Source: Dyella_B humi (GTDB taxonomy: Bacteria; Pseudomonadota; Gammaproteobacteria; Xanthomonadales; Rhodanobacteraceae). From it: a DNA stretch of 64,000 nucleotides. Positions 18,634-27,495 of this stretch are shown here, one piece after another; the first letter of the stretch is position 1; each line of letters starts with the position of its first letter. Location: assembly GCF_044904605.1 (NCBI RefSeq), contig NZ_JADIKI010000022.1, positions 744,001 through 808,000 on the forward strand. Direction: 5' to 3'. The position numbers and the translations under genes are program-made. Below the pieces are notes generated by a model. The model saw nothing but the letters and a program-made list of their open reading frames with translations. It did no database searches and was not told the DNA's origin.

Positions 18634-19794
18634 ATGGATTTCCGTTTCACCGAAGACCAGTTGTCCATCCAGTCCATCGCTCGCGATTTCGCGCAAAAGC
18701 GCATCGTGCCGGTAGCGGCCGAACTCGATGCCAAGGGTGAGTTCCCGCTGGACAACATCCGCGAGATGGGACAGTTGGGCTTGATGGGTATCGAAGTGCC
18801 GCACGAATACGGCGGCGCGGGGATGGACCCGGTTGCGTATGTGCTGGCGATGATCGAGATTGCGGCGGCAGATGCGGCTACCTCCACCATCATGTCGGTG
18901 AACAATTCGCTGTTCTGCAACGGCATCCTCAAGCACGGTACGGAAGCGCAGAAGCAGAAGTACGTGCGCGCGATCGCGCAAGGCGAGGCGATCGGTGCTT
19001 ATGCGCTGACGGAACCGCAATCGGGTTCGGATGCTTCGGCCATGCACACGCGCGCATCGAAGAATGCCGACGGCGATTGGGTAATCAACGGCAAGAAGAG
19101 CTGGATCACTTCCGGCCCGGTGGCGCGATACATCGTGCTGTTCGCGATCACCACGCCGGGCATCGGTGCCAAGGGCGTGTCCGCGTTCGTCATCGACACG
19201 CAGCGCCATGGTTTCCATGCTGGCAAGACCGAACCCAAGCTCGGCATCCGCGCATCGGCCACCTGCGAGATCGAATTCAACGAATACGTGTGCCCGAAGG
19301 AAGATCTGCTGGGCGAGGAAGGCAAGGGCTTTTCGATTGCGATGGGCGTGCTCGACGCGGGCCGCATCGGTATCGCTTCGCAGGCGGTGGGCATCGCGCG
19401 CGCCGCGTATGAAGCCACGCTGCAGTGGTCGCGCGATCGCAAGGCGTTCGGCCATCCCATCGGCACGTTCCAGATGACGCAGGCGAAGATCGCCGACATG
19501 AAGTGCAAGCTCGACGCGGCCACGCTGCTTACGCTGCGCGCGGCCTGGACGAAGGGCCAGACGGAGAAGAACGGCGGACGTTTCGGCACCGAAGCTTCCA
19601 TCGCCAAGCTCGTCGCTTCCGAAGCGGCGATGTGGATCACGCATCAGGCGGTGCAGATTCACGGCGGCATGGGCTATTCGAAAGAGATGCCGCTGGAACG
19701 CTATTTCCGCGATGCGAAGATTACCGAGATCTATGAAGGTACCAGCGAGATCCAGCGACTGGTGATTGCGCGTGCGGAAACGGGTTTGCGCTAA
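18634..19794 (+). CDS. Acyl-CoA dehydrogenase (short/branched-chain type)
   Basis: This 386-residue soluble flavoenzyme is full length for the acyl-CoA dehydrogenase family. It has the N-terminal helical domain, the middle beta domain with YALTEPQSGSDA and WVINGKKSWITS (FAD and substrate contacts), and the C-terminal helical domain with the catalytic base in IYEGTSEIQRLVIARAE; the Glu is residue 368, the position used by short-chain and butyryl-CoA enzymes. RDRKAFGHPIGTFQ is the usual FAD-contact region. ATG 18634 follows a GGAG. Electrons would pass to electron-transfer flavoprotein. Substrate chain length cannot be fixed from sequence. It is transcribed away from the sahR/metH operon and ends at a strong terminator. 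Confidence 0.92.
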   Translation: MDFRFTEDQLSIQSIARDFAQKRIVPVAAELDAKGEFPLDNIREMGQLGLMGIEVPHEYGGAGMDPVAYVLAMIEIAAADAATSTIMSVNNSLFCNGILKHGTEAQKQKYVRAIAQGEAIGAYALTEPQSGSDASAMHTRASKNADGDWVINGKKSWITSGPVARYIVLFAITTPGIGAKGVSAFVIDTQRHGFHAGKTEPKLGIRASATCEIEFNEYVCPKEDLLGEEGKGFSIAMGVLDAGRIGIASQAVGIARAAYEATLQWSRDRKAFGHPIGTFQMTQAKIADMKCKLDAATLLTLRAAWTKGQTEKNGGRFGTEASIAKLVASEAAMWITHQAVQIHGGMGYSKEMPLERYFRDAKITEIYEGTSEIQRLVIARAETGLR

Positions 19795-19815
19795 ATAAGT
19801 GCGGGCTCTAATAAG

Positions 19816-19845
19816 GCGCGGCATGGCTATGCCGCGCTTTCCTTT
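19816..19845 (+). terminator. Rho-independent terminator after the acyl-CoA dehydrogenase gene
   Basis: GCGCGGCAT (19816-19824) pairs with ATGCCGCGC (19829-19837) across a four-base loop, followed by TTTCCTTTAT. Confidence 0.9.
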
Positions 19846-19919
19846 ATAGTGTGCGCTGCGTGATAGCGAGGAGTACGTTGCTATCGACACGGTTTTATGC
19901 AAATGCTTAATTACAGAGC

Positions 19920-19975
19920 GGCCAGAATGCGTTTCTGGCCGAGTGACGGCAGTAGTGGATCCCATTAATGGGATC
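19920..19975. repeat. Hairpin plus an 18-bp perfect palindrome between convergent genes
   Basis: A hairpin GGCCAGA...TCTGGCC occupies 19920-19940. A separate, perfectly symmetrical 18-mer GATCCCATTAATGGGATC occupies 19958-19975, five bases before the end of the minus-strand gene. The hairpin may end minus-strand transcription; the 18-mer has no loop and looks more like a protein-binding site. Confidence 0.5.
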
Positions 19976-19980
19976 GCAAT

Positions 19981-20535
19981 TTACTCCGGCCGCGGTTTGA
20001 CGATAACGTAGTCGCCGTAACGCTTATCGGCTCGATCGACGCGCGCGCAGAGCCGCCCATCGCAGAGGCGTACATCGGCCTGGTTATAGGCACGCATCAA
20101 ATCGGCCTCGATTTGGTTGTCGGCGATCACATTACGGTAATGCCAAAACAAACTGCTGCCAGCCACTATCGCCAGCAACATCGTCGCCAACACGCCAATC
20201 ACTAGCCACCGCAATTTGCGGATAATGGCAGTCATCTGTTCCTGCGATTGCATCATCCCATGCGTGATGCTGTTGATGTGGTTGACGCTATCGGTTACGT
20301 GTCGATTGAAATCGCCCAGCGGCTGATTCAATCCGTTATGCACCGCCTTCGCAATGTCGCTCGTAAATTGCCCCAATGTTTGCTGTGCCGCATTTTGCAA
20401 AATACTCGGCGTTGCGTTTGCCGTGCGTTCCAGCAGGTCGGCTGCGCGTAGGTTGCTTTGGCTAAGCTCTTGATTGAGTCGAGCCATGCGCTCCATGATC
20501 CCGGCGGCTTGAACCAATTTCGTCCTCTCATCCAT
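19981..20535 (-). CDS. Hypothetical single-span membrane protein of the lipase cassette
   Basis: This 184-residue protein is not assigned to a named family. Residues 1-105 are polar and helix-rich, possibly coiled coil (MERMARLNQELSQSN). One transmembrane helix covers ~110-131 (WLVIGVLATMLLAIVAGSSLF). The tail contains a Cys pair within the segment ADVRLCDGRLCARVDRADKR and ends KPRPE. ATG 20535 has AAGGTG upstream. It lies 28 bases after the lipase gene on the same strand, so it is cotranscribed with it and may help handle, deliver or neutralise the lipase. I recall similar tails in unnamed Xanthomonadaceae proteins but cannot give a function. Confidence 0.65.
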   Translation of the reverse strand: MDERTKLVQAAGIMERMARLNQELSQSNLRAADLLERTANATPSILQNAAQQTLGQFTSDIAKAVHNGLNQPLGDFNRHVTDSVNHINSITHGMMQSQEQMTAIIRKLRWLVIGVLATMLLAIVAGSSLFWHYRNVIADNQIEADLMRAYNQADVRLCDGRLCARVDRADKRYGDYVIVKPRPE

Positions 20536-20563
20536 GTGCTCACCTTATCTCCTCGTAGGATCA

Positions 20564-21634
20564 TCAAAGGCCTAGTACCTTGGTATGGGTTTGTGTCAGT
20601 TGTTGTTGTAATTGTTGCTGTGTCTGTTCAAGCTGGGTCTGCAGTCCGATTTGCCGATCTTCCATAGTCACCCGCTCCGCCACCTGAGCATAAAATTCCT
20701 GGACGTAATCCGTCTGACCCACTTGCGTCAACGCCTGCATGAATTGCCGGTCATCTCCCTGCATGGCGTTGCAAAGATGGTCGAAGATTTCATCTACACT
20801 CCTATTGGCGGCCAATGGTCTGGGCTGGTGCGAGTCCGTTGAGGCTTGTTGCAGCAGCCTGTCCAGGCTCATGTCCGGTGGCATGCCGGGCGGTAGCTGC
20901 TCCAGTGCGCGGTGTTGCTCATGTTGCCAGTCCATCATGTAGTTGTGCGTGAGCACAGGAGCCGCGCGGTTATGCATTTTGTCCCAGAAATTGGCGATGC
21001 CGTGCGCACCGAATACAGCGCCCGCTTCGCCAAGCGGTGACGGGATATGGTGCTGATGACGCTGATAATCGGCGTAGTCCATGTATTCCACGGTGCGGCC
21101 GATCGGCTTGGTGATGGCTGAGACGGGATCGTGATACATGCGATGGTTCACCACCCGCTCCTGCGCGGCTTCCACATCCAACCCTAAGCGCTGGGCCATG
21201 CTGGCTGCGCCGTAGGCGTTGAAGGTTTCGGCGTGTACATCCACCGCAGCGGCTTGCAGTTGGGCGAGCGTGCCGCCCAATGAGTGGCCGGTGACGCTGA
21301 TGTTCGAGAGGGGAATGCCATTCTGGTGCGCGTAATTCATGGTCCAGCGCAGAGTGGCGGAGGCTTCGGGCCATTGCGCCGGTAAGCCCAGCGTGCCCAT
21401 GCCTAGATCGGTTTGAATATCGTGAATGTCGAGAGGATCGGTACCTTTGTTGGTGACGATCAGTTGGCCGGTGGCGAGATCCTGCACCACGGCACCGCGA
21501 TAGCCGCTGCCGGATGGCGGTGAAACGTAGCGGACCCGGTATTCGTGAGTATCGCTCTCGATGCGACTACCGGCTACGATTGGATCGTAGATTTTGCTCG
21601 AAAGAAAGGCGTACTGCTCATGCGATAGTGGCAT
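20564..21634 (-). CDS. Class-3 lipase-like protein, probable secreted antibacterial effector
   Basis: This is a 356-residue alpha/beta hydrolase without a signal peptide. It has the class-3 lipase pattern NKGTDPLDIHDIQTDL, the nucleophile elbow G116-H-S118-L-G120, an acid in YHDPVSAI (Asp169) and a histidine in VLTHNY (His230), giving a plausible Ser-Asp-His triad. The last ~100 residues form a helical extension ending in a glutamine-rich stretch with QLEQTQQQLQQQLTQ. A Q-rich C-terminal tail is a feature of Xanthomonadales type IV secretion effectors, but the conserved core motifs of that signal are not obvious here. AAGGAG precedes the ATG. A lipoprotein gene directly upstream is the expected place for its immunity protein. 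Lipase call firm; effector role inferred. Confidence 0.8.
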   Translation of the reverse strand: MPLSHEQYAFLSSKIYDPIVAGSRIESDTHEYRVRYVSPPSGSGYRGAVVQDLATGQLIVTNKGTDPLDIHDIQTDLGMGTLGLPAQWPEASATLRWTMNYAHQNGIPLSNISVTGHSLGGTLAQLQAAAVDVHAETFNAYGAASMAQRLGLDVEAAQERVVNHRMYHDPVSAITKPIGRTVEYMDYADYQRHQHHIPSPLGEAGAVFGAHGIANFWDKMHNRAAPVLTHNYMMDWQHEQHRALEQLPPGMPPDMSLDRLLQQASTDSHQPRPLAANRSVDEIFDHLCNAMQGDDRQFMQALTQVGQTDYVQEFYAQVAERVTMEDRQIGLQTQLEQTQQQLQQQLTQTHTKVLGL

Positions 21635-21674
21635 AGGTGTCTCCTTGTCCTGATTTCTGACTTCTCAATAAATG

Positions 21675-22349
21675 CTAGTTCTGCGAATTCGTGCTAGATG
21701 CATCCGCCGGATGCATGGGTTCCAGGAAATGATCGAAAAACCCTGGTAAGCGCGGATGCAAGAGTGCTGAGTCCTGCGATACGCGTAGCGTAAGAGGTAC
21801 CTTGTGGAAAAGCTTCGGCGGATCAGGCCGCGGTTGATCCCAGCACATGTTGGGGTCGGCGCTTACGAATGTGCACACCGTCTTGAATTCGTTACCTGGA
21901 GCTATCGATTCACGCCCAAAGGCGGTGGATGCCGCCCACCTTGTGCTTATATGGGTGACCTCAATGCCAAATGAAGAAAACTCCCAGTTGCAGGTCTCGC
22001 GGTTGTACCGATCCAGATAGATGGTGAAATCCCCGTACTTCGGATCACTGCTTTCATTGGGGATATCAAATTGCCCGCTGGGATAAACAAAGTTGCCCAC
22101 CCACCACGAAGCGATATAGCCGCATTCTTCCTGCTGGTTCTGATACAGCCCATCCATCGATAGCCGATAAAGCTTGGCATCGTCCGGATTGTCGAACGAT
22201 ACGTGAATATGCACTGCTTCTTTCGGATGTGGATTGAGCGGCGGTGCACTCAGGTCCTTCTTCTTGGTACAGCCAGCAAGCGCGCAACTTAACAGAACGC
22301 CCACTACAACCAGCAGCACTTTCTGGTACAGCTCGTTCAATTCATCCAT
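21675..22349 (-). CDS. Lipoprotein, candidate immunity protein for the lipase
   Basis: This 224-residue lipoprotein has a hydrophobic signal ending in the lipobox LAGC (Cys at residue 28), followed by TKKKDL and a proline-rich linker. The mature domain is beta-rich, with many aromatic residues and paired cysteines (EECGYIASWWVGNF, RETCNWEFSSFG, FKTVCTF, NMCWDQ). No family is recognised. It precedes the lipase by 40 bases on the same strand. Periplasmic lipoproteins encoded next to secreted hydrolases commonly protect the producer, and that role is inferred here. The start codon at 22349 lacks a clear ribosome site; later in-frame GTG codons would shorten the n-region. Confidence 0.75.
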   Translation of the reverse strand: MDELNELYQKVLLVVVGVLLSCALAGCTKKKDLSAPPLNPHPKEAVHIHVSFDNPDDAKLYRLSMDGLYQNQQEECGYIASWWVGNFVYPSGQFDIPNESSDPKYGDFTIYLDRYNRETCNWEFSSFGIEVTHISTRWAASTAFGRESIAPGNEFKTVCTFVSADPNMCWDQPRPDPPKLFHKVPLTLRVSQDSALLHPRLPGFFDHFLEPMHPADASSTNSQN

Positions 22350-22548
22350 GGAAGGTACGCAGTAGGATCGAGATCGCTATGGCTTATAGCGCTACGACGA
22401 GCAAGAAGAAAGTCGGCGATGCCCTACGGATTATCAGCAAGAGTCCTCGTAGATGGATCGATGTGTATGCGCCGCACTGTGACGTTGCAACACCTTTCAT
22501 GCAATGCGGGCATGACAACCTGCTTGTCTTCAGAGGAAGTGGGTTTGC

Positions 22549-22582
22549 AAAAAAAAGCCCCGGCAGTGCCGGGGCTTTTTTT
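22549..22582. terminator. Strong bidirectional rho-independent terminator
   Basis: GCCCCGGCA and TGCCGGGGC pair across a single central G (22557-22575), with eight A before and seven T after. It ends the minus-strand RND pump operon and would also insulate the lipase cassette. The rest of 22350-22603 shows nothing coding that I trust. Confidence 0.93.
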
Positions 22583-22603
22583 GTTGACGCTTCAGCTTCC
22601 GCC

Positions 22604-25600
22604 TCAATGCCCGCGATTCGTGTCCGGATCGAGCGGCTGCTGGTGATCATGGCGAGCCAATTTATGCGTGGCTTCGTCCATCTTGTCGCCAAGCATGCGG
22701 CGCACGCTCACGTAGAACACCGGAATCAGCAGCAGACCGAGGAAGGTGGCGAACAACATGCCGCCGATCACGCCGGTACCGATTTCGTGGCGGGAGTTGG
22801 CACCTGCGCCGGTGGACGTCACCAGCGGCAGCACGCCGAGGATGAAGGCCATCGAGGTCATCAGGATGGGGCGCAGTCGCAGGCGAGCCGCGGTGACCAC
22901 GGCGTCGAACAGCGTCTGGCCTTCGGCCTGCTGCTCCACCGCAAATTCCACGATCAGGATCGCGTTCTTTGCGGCCAGGCCAATCACCGTCACCATGCCG
23001 ATCTTGAAGTACATGTCGTTCGGGAAGCCGCGCAACATGGACAGCACGACCATGCCCAACAGGCCCAGCGGCACCACCAGCAGCACGGCTACCGGAATCG
23101 ACCAGCTTTCATACAAGGCCGACAAGCACAGGAACACGATCACGATCGACAGCATCATCAGCAGCGTGGCCGAGTTGCCGGCCAGCAATTCCTGATACGA
23201 CTGACCGGTCCAGTCCGCGCCGAAGCCCTTGGGCAGGTCGTTATTCACGATGTCCTGCAGGGTCCCCATGGCTTGGCCGGTGGAGTAGCCCTTGTTCGCA
23301 TCGCCCACGATTTCGATAGCCGGGTAGCCGTTGTAGCGCGTGAGCGAGGGTGCAGCCATGCTCCAGGTGGAGTGCACCACGCTGGACAGCGGAATCATGC
23401 TGTACGGACCGTAGGGCGAACTGGTGCTGCTCGACGAAGTCGTCGACGTGGTACTGGTGCTCAGTGTGCTGGGCGTATAGATGTGGCTGAGTGAATCCGT
23501 ATCCATGCGATACGGCGCATCGGCCTGCACCATCACGCGCTTCACGCGGTCTTCGTAGATGAAGTTGTTGATGTAGACCGGCGCTAGCATCAGCTGGATG
23601 GCTGTATACACGTCACTCACCGACAGTCCCAGTGCGCCCGCCTGCACACGGTCGACGGTAAGGTTGTACAGCGGCGCATCCGGCAGGAGGTTCGGGCGGG
23701 TGCCGAATAGTGTTGGGCTCTTCGAAGCCTTGCCCAGCAACATGCCCATTGCTTGCGCAAGCTCGCCACGCGACTGGCCGTTGCGTGCCTGCAGATACAT
23801 ATCGAGGCCGCCGAACTGGCTGAGGCCGCGGATCGTCGGCAAGTTCACCACGAAGATTTGCGCCTCGCGAATGCTATGCAGCACACCGTTGGCTTTGAGG
23901 ATGAAGTCGTCCGCGGTGATCGATCGCTCGCTCCAGTCCTTGAGCTTGATGAACACCATGCCGGCGTTCTCGCTGCGGCCGACGAAGCTGAAGCCGCTGA
24001 TCTGGTACATGCCTACGTAGTCGTCTTTCAGCGGGCTCTTTGCAAGCGTGTCGTGGACTTCCTTCATGACCTGCTCGGAGCGCTCGAGCGAGGCGCCCGG
24101 CGGCAGGCTGACGATAGCCAGTGCGAAGCCCTGGTCTTCGCTGGGCACGAAGCCGGTGGGCAGCTTGGTATAGAGGAAGCCAGCCAGCATGGCGATCAGA
24201 GCGAATACGATCATCCAGCGTGGGGCATGACGGATCGCGCTGCCGATGTGGCCTTGATAGACGTGGGTGACCCGGTCGAAGACGTTGTTGAACCAGCGAT
24301 AGAGGATGTTCTTCTTTTCCTCATGCGTAGGCTTGAGGATGGTGGCGCACAGCGCAGGCGTGAACGACAGCGCGAGGAACGCGGAGAAGCCCATCGACAC
24401 CGCGATGGTCAGCGCGAACTGCTTGTAGATCACGCCCGTGGCGCCCGGCTGCAGCGCGGACGGTACGAACACCGCCGCCAGCACCACCGTGATGGCTACC
24501 ACCGCGCCGGTGATCTGGCTCATCGCCTTGCGCGTGGCCTCCTTCGGCGGCAGGTTCTCCTCGGTCATGATGCGTTCGACGTTCTCGATCACCACGATCG
24601 CGTCGTCCACCACGATACCGATGGCCAGCACCATGCCGAACAAGGTGAGCTGGTTGATGGTGAATCCCATCGGCGCCAGGCCGATGAAGGTACCCAGCAG
24701 AGCGACCGGAATCACCAGGGTGGGGATGATCGTGGCGCGGAAGTTCTGCAGGAAGATCAGCATCACGAAGAAGACGAGGATGATCGCCTCGATCAGTGTC
24801 TGCACCACTTCCTTGATCGATACCTGCACAAACGGCGTGCTGTCGTACGGCGCGAACCAGGTGACACCCTGCGGGAAGTCCTTGGACAGTTCGTCCATCT
24901 TCGCGCGCACGGTTTCGGCGACGTTTAGCGCGTTGGCGCCCGGTAGCAGCTGGACGCCGAAGCCGCCGACCGGTTGGCCGCTCCAGGTGGAGACGAAGCC
25001 GTAGGTTTGCGGACCGAATTCGATGCGCGCGATGTCCTTCATGCGCACCACGGTGCCGTCGGGGTTGGCGCGCAGAATGATGTTGCCGAACTGCTCAGGC
25101 GTGGAGAACAGGCCCTCGGCCGACACCGTGGCGGTGAAGCTCTGCCCATTGGTCGCGGGATCGGCGCCCAGCGAACCGGCGGCGAACTGCACGTTCTGGG
25201 CAGAGATCGAGTTCTCGACCTGGGTGGCGGAAAGGCCGTAACCCTGCATCTTGTCCGGGTTCAGCCACACACGCATGCCGTACTCGGAGCCCACCTGGAA
25301 GGTGCTGCCCACGCCGGGAATGCGTCCAACCTGGTTGATCACTTGCGAGCCGACAATGTCGCTGAGGCGGTTGGAGTCGATCTCCGGATTGTTGGAAATC
25401 AAACCCACGAACATCAGGAAGTCCGGGTTGGCCTTGGCCACCACCACGCCCTGCTGCGTCACCGCGGCCGGCAACTGCGGCTGCGCCAGCGACACCTTGT
25501 TCTGCACCTGCACCTGCGCGATGTCAGCGTTGGTACCGGTGGCAAAGCTCAGAGTGATCGTGGACGTGCCGTTCGAGTTCGAGGCCGAACTGAAGTACAA

Positions 25601-25825
25601 CAGGTTGTCGACGCCGGTGAGCTGCTGCTCGATCACCTTGGTGACCGTGTCTTCCATGGTCTGCGCACTGGCGCCGGGGAAGGTCGCCGTCACCGTGACT
25701 TGCGGCGGCGCGATGTTGGGGTAGGACTCCACACCCATGCCCAGCACCGAGATGGTGCCGACCAGGGTGATCAGGATGGCGACCACCCATGCAAAGATGG
25801 GGCGGTCGATAAAGAAACTCGGCAT
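22604..25825 (-). CDS. RND multidrug efflux permease, AcrB/MexB (HAE1) type
   Basis: This 1073-residue inner-membrane proton/drug antiporter has twelve transmembrane helices and two large periplasmic loops. It starts with the conserved MPSFFIDRPIFAWVVAILI and contains FVVLLGTFIGLAPMG-type helix 4 text with GIVVDDAIVVIENVERIM (proton-relay aspartates), LSFTPALCA, and near the end GLSAKNAILIVEF-like GLAAKNAILIVEFAVEQ and RLRPILMTSMAFILGVLPL. Residues ~783-809 are a Ser/Thr-rich insertion (LSTSTTSTTSSSSTSS) at the periplasmic hairpin that in AcrB reads YVRAADGQMVPFS. That insertion accounts for its being about 24 residues longer than AcrB. It follows its adaptor gene by 11 bases. No outer-membrane factor is adjacent. 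Confidence 0.96.
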   Translation of the reverse strand: MPSFFIDRPIFAWVVAILITLVGTISVLGMGVESYPNIAPPQVTVTATFPGASAQTMEDTVTKVIEQQLTGVDNLLYFSSASNSNGTSTITLSFATGTNADIAQVQVQNKVSLAQPQLPAAVTQQGVVVAKANPDFLMFVGLISNNPEIDSNRLSDIVGSQVINQVGRIPGVGSTFQVGSEYGMRVWLNPDKMQGYGLSATQVENSISAQNVQFAAGSLGADPATNGQSFTATVSAEGLFSTPEQFGNIILRANPDGTVVRMKDIARIEFGPQTYGFVSTWSGQPVGGFGVQLLPGANALNVAETVRAKMDELSKDFPQGVTWFAPYDSTPFVQVSIKEVVQTLIEAIILVFFVMLIFLQNFRATIIPTLVIPVALLGTFIGLAPMGFTINQLTLFGMVLAIGIVVDDAIVVIENVERIMTEENLPPKEATRKAMSQITGAVVAITVVLAAVFVPSALQPGATGVIYKQFALTIAVSMGFSAFLALSFTPALCATILKPTHEEKKNILYRWFNNVFDRVTHVYQGHIGSAIRHAPRWMIVFALIAMLAGFLYTKLPTGFVPSEDQGFALAIVSLPPGASLERSEQVMKEVHDTLAKSPLKDDYVGMYQISGFSFVGRSENAGMVFIKLKDWSERSITADDFILKANGVLHSIREAQIFVVNLPTIRGLSQFGGLDMYLQARNGQSRGELAQAMGMLLGKASKSPTLFGTRPNLLPDAPLYNLTVDRVQAGALGLSVSDVYTAIQLMLAPVYINNFIYEDRVKRVMVQADAPYRMDTDSLSHIYTPSTLSTSTTSTTSSSSTSSPYGPYSMIPLSSVVHSTWSMAAPSLTRYNGYPAIEIVGDANKGYSTGQAMGTLQDIVNNDLPKGFGADWTGQSYQELLAGNSATLLMMLSIVIVFLCLSALYESWSIPVAVLLVVPLGLLGMVVLSMLRGFPNDMYFKIGMVTVIGLAAKNAILIVEFAVEQQAEGQTLFDAVVTAARLRLRPILMTSMAFILGVLPLVTSTGAGANSRHEIGTGVIGGMLFATFLGLLLIPVFYVSVRRMLGDKMDEATHKLARHDHQQPLDPDTNRGH

Positions 25826-25836
25826 CAGCGCTCTCC

Positions 25837-27027
25837 TTACTGATGAGCGGCGGCGGGGCTTTGGCCGGCCGGCGTCTGATCAGGCTTCCATGGGGTGGCC
25901 TTGGCAGGGGCGCCCGGCTTGACGGCCTGGACTCCCGACACGATCACCTGATCGCCTGCGTCGAGACCGCTGCTGACCACCCAGTCGTGGCCGAGCATGG
26001 TGTCGGCCGCCACGCGCTTTTGCGCAACGTTGCCGTCCTTGCCGACGACTAGAGCATAGGCACCGGCGGGATCACGCTGGATCCCGGCCTGTGGAACCAG
26101 GAACACCTTGTTGAGTTCGCCCATGTTGGCGCTCAGGTTGACGTACATGCCCGGCAGCAGGCGCCGCTCAGCGTTCGGCACCACGGCGCGCAGGTTGATG
26201 GCGCCGGTGGTCGGGTTGACTGAGGTGTCGGAGAAATTGAGCGTGCCTAGCTGATCGTACTTGTTACCGCTGGGTAGGGTGATCTGCACCGTCGTCTTGT
26301 CCTGCTCGGCCAACTGCACGTTGCCCTTGGCCTGGGCATGCCGCAGCGTGTCCAGGTCGGCCGCGCTCAGGGTGAAGTTCACATACAGCGGATCGAGCTG
26401 ATCCACCGTGGTCAGCAGGGTGGAACTGGAGCCTGTGTCCGCGGTGCCGTTGCCGACGATCGCGCCTTCGGTCACCTGCTGCTCGCCGGCGCGGCCGTCG
26501 ATCGGCGAAGTGACGTTGGTGTAGGCGAGGTTGACGCGTGCAGTCTGCACGTTGGCCTCGGCCTGCTTCACCGCGGCCGCCGCGGAGCGCTCATTGGCCT
26601 CATCGGTATCGAGTTGCTGGTGCGAGATATAGCCCTGTGGCACCAACTGGCGATCGCGGTTGGCGATCACGTGGGCATTGGTATAGCTGGCCTGGTTGGA
26701 GGCTAGCGCCGCTTCGGCGTTGGCCAGGGCGGCCTTGTAGGGCGCCGGATCGATCTGGAACAGCAACTGGCCCTGCTTCACGTCCGTGCCTTCCGTATAG
26801 ACGCGCTTGAGCAGCACGCCGGAGACACGGCCGCGCACGTCGGCGCTGCGGTAGGCGGACAGACGGCCCACCAGATCCTTGTTGAGCGGTACGTTCTGTG
26901 GCTGGACGTCCACAACCCCTACCGTCGGCGTCGGCATCTGGGGTGGACCTTGTGTCTTGCTGCTGCAAGCGGCTAGTGCCAGCAGGCTCAGGCACAGCAC
27001 CGGTGTGCGCATTGGCGTCGACTTCAT
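25837..27027 (-). CDS. RND efflux periplasmic adaptor lipoprotein, AcrA/MexA type
   Basis: This 396-residue membrane fusion protein has signal peptide and lipobox LAAC (Cys 21) followed by SSKTQG. The order is the usual one: a first beta-barrel strand (DLVGRLSAYRSADVRGRVSG), lipoyl half (QGQLLFQIDPAPYKAALANA), alpha hairpin (~95-170), second lipoyl half (NVTSPIDGRAGEQQVTEGA), beta barrel and membrane-proximal domain with a late VLVPQAGI-like VFLVPQAGIQRD. It is the first gene of a two-gene operon with the AcrB-like permease. The final ~20 residues are a Pro/Ala/Gln-rich tail. It should link the permease to an outer-membrane factor encoded elsewhere. No TetR-type repressor gene is adjacent. 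Confidence 0.95.
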   Translation of the reverse strand: MKSTPMRTPVLCLSLLALAACSSKTQGPPQMPTPTVGVVDVQPQNVPLNKDLVGRLSAYRSADVRGRVSGVLLKRVYTEGTDVKQGQLLFQIDPAPYKAALANAEAALASNQASYTNAHVIANRDRQLVPQGYISHQQLDTDEANERSAAAAVKQAEANVQTARVNLAYTNVTSPIDGRAGEQQVTEGAIVGNGTADTGSSSTLLTTVDQLDPLYVNFTLSAADLDTLRHAQAKGNVQLAEQDKTTVQITLPSGNKYDQLGTLNFSDTSVNPTTGAINLRAVVPNAERRLLPGMYVNLSANMGELNKVFLVPQAGIQRDPAGAYALVVGKDGNVAQKRVAADTMLGHDWVVSSGLDAGDQVIVSGVQAVKPGAPAKATPWKPDQTPAGQSPAAAHQ

Positions 27028-27174
27028 GAGAACTCCATGACTTGCGTAATCGGGTAGGGGGCAGGCGCGATCGGCCCGTTGCCCGGCGATACTGGCCGGA
27101 AAAACTTACGTTTATAGGATTAAGGGCTACTTGTCTTGTGTCGTTCGTCCCTGGACGACGGAGACGTGAACAAG

Positions 27175-27189
27175 ACTATACCGGTCAGT
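27175..27189. promoter_or_regulatory. Possible operator/promoter element for the AcrAB-like operon
   Basis: ACTATACCGGTCAGT centres on ACCGGT and has partly symmetrical ACT/AGT edges, about 150 bases upstream of the adaptor gene. On the minus strand it contains TATAGT, a fair -10 hexamer, but no good -35. The whole spacer 27028-27495 between the divergent pump and glutamate dehydrogenase genes has no gene that I can support. Confidence 0.25.
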
Positions 27190-27495
27190 TTACAATTTAT
27201 TCGCTATGGGAATCCAGCCTTTCAGGCAAATGACTCTCGGCACAGGCGGCCCATGCCGCACCTGTGAACAAAACGCCGTCGGGGTGGCGCAATGACAGCG
27301 CACTTGAATGGCTTGTTCGCACCTACGTCATCCTCGCATTGCAAGATTGCATGTTGTATGCAGCGCGCCGCTTTCTTGCATGTGCAACGGCGCATGTTGC
27401 TGCGCTGCCGATAGATTCGATGCAGTGCGAAGCGTATCCTTTTAAGGCTTTCTGCTCCACATACCCCCATCATCTCAACTTCTTAAGTAGAAGCC

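Noticed and set aside
19981..22349. Type VI secretion lipase (Tle) operon
   Set aside because: No VgrG, PAAR or adaptor gene is near, and the order with a lipoprotein fits the type IV effector pattern better, though delivery remains unproven.
22379..23494. Long plus-strand open frame across the spacer and the RND permease gene
   Set aside because: It runs through the strong terminator at 22549-22582 and then antisense to a clear AcrB-like gene; its His/Gln/Arg-rich composition is typical of antisense frames in GC-rich DNA.
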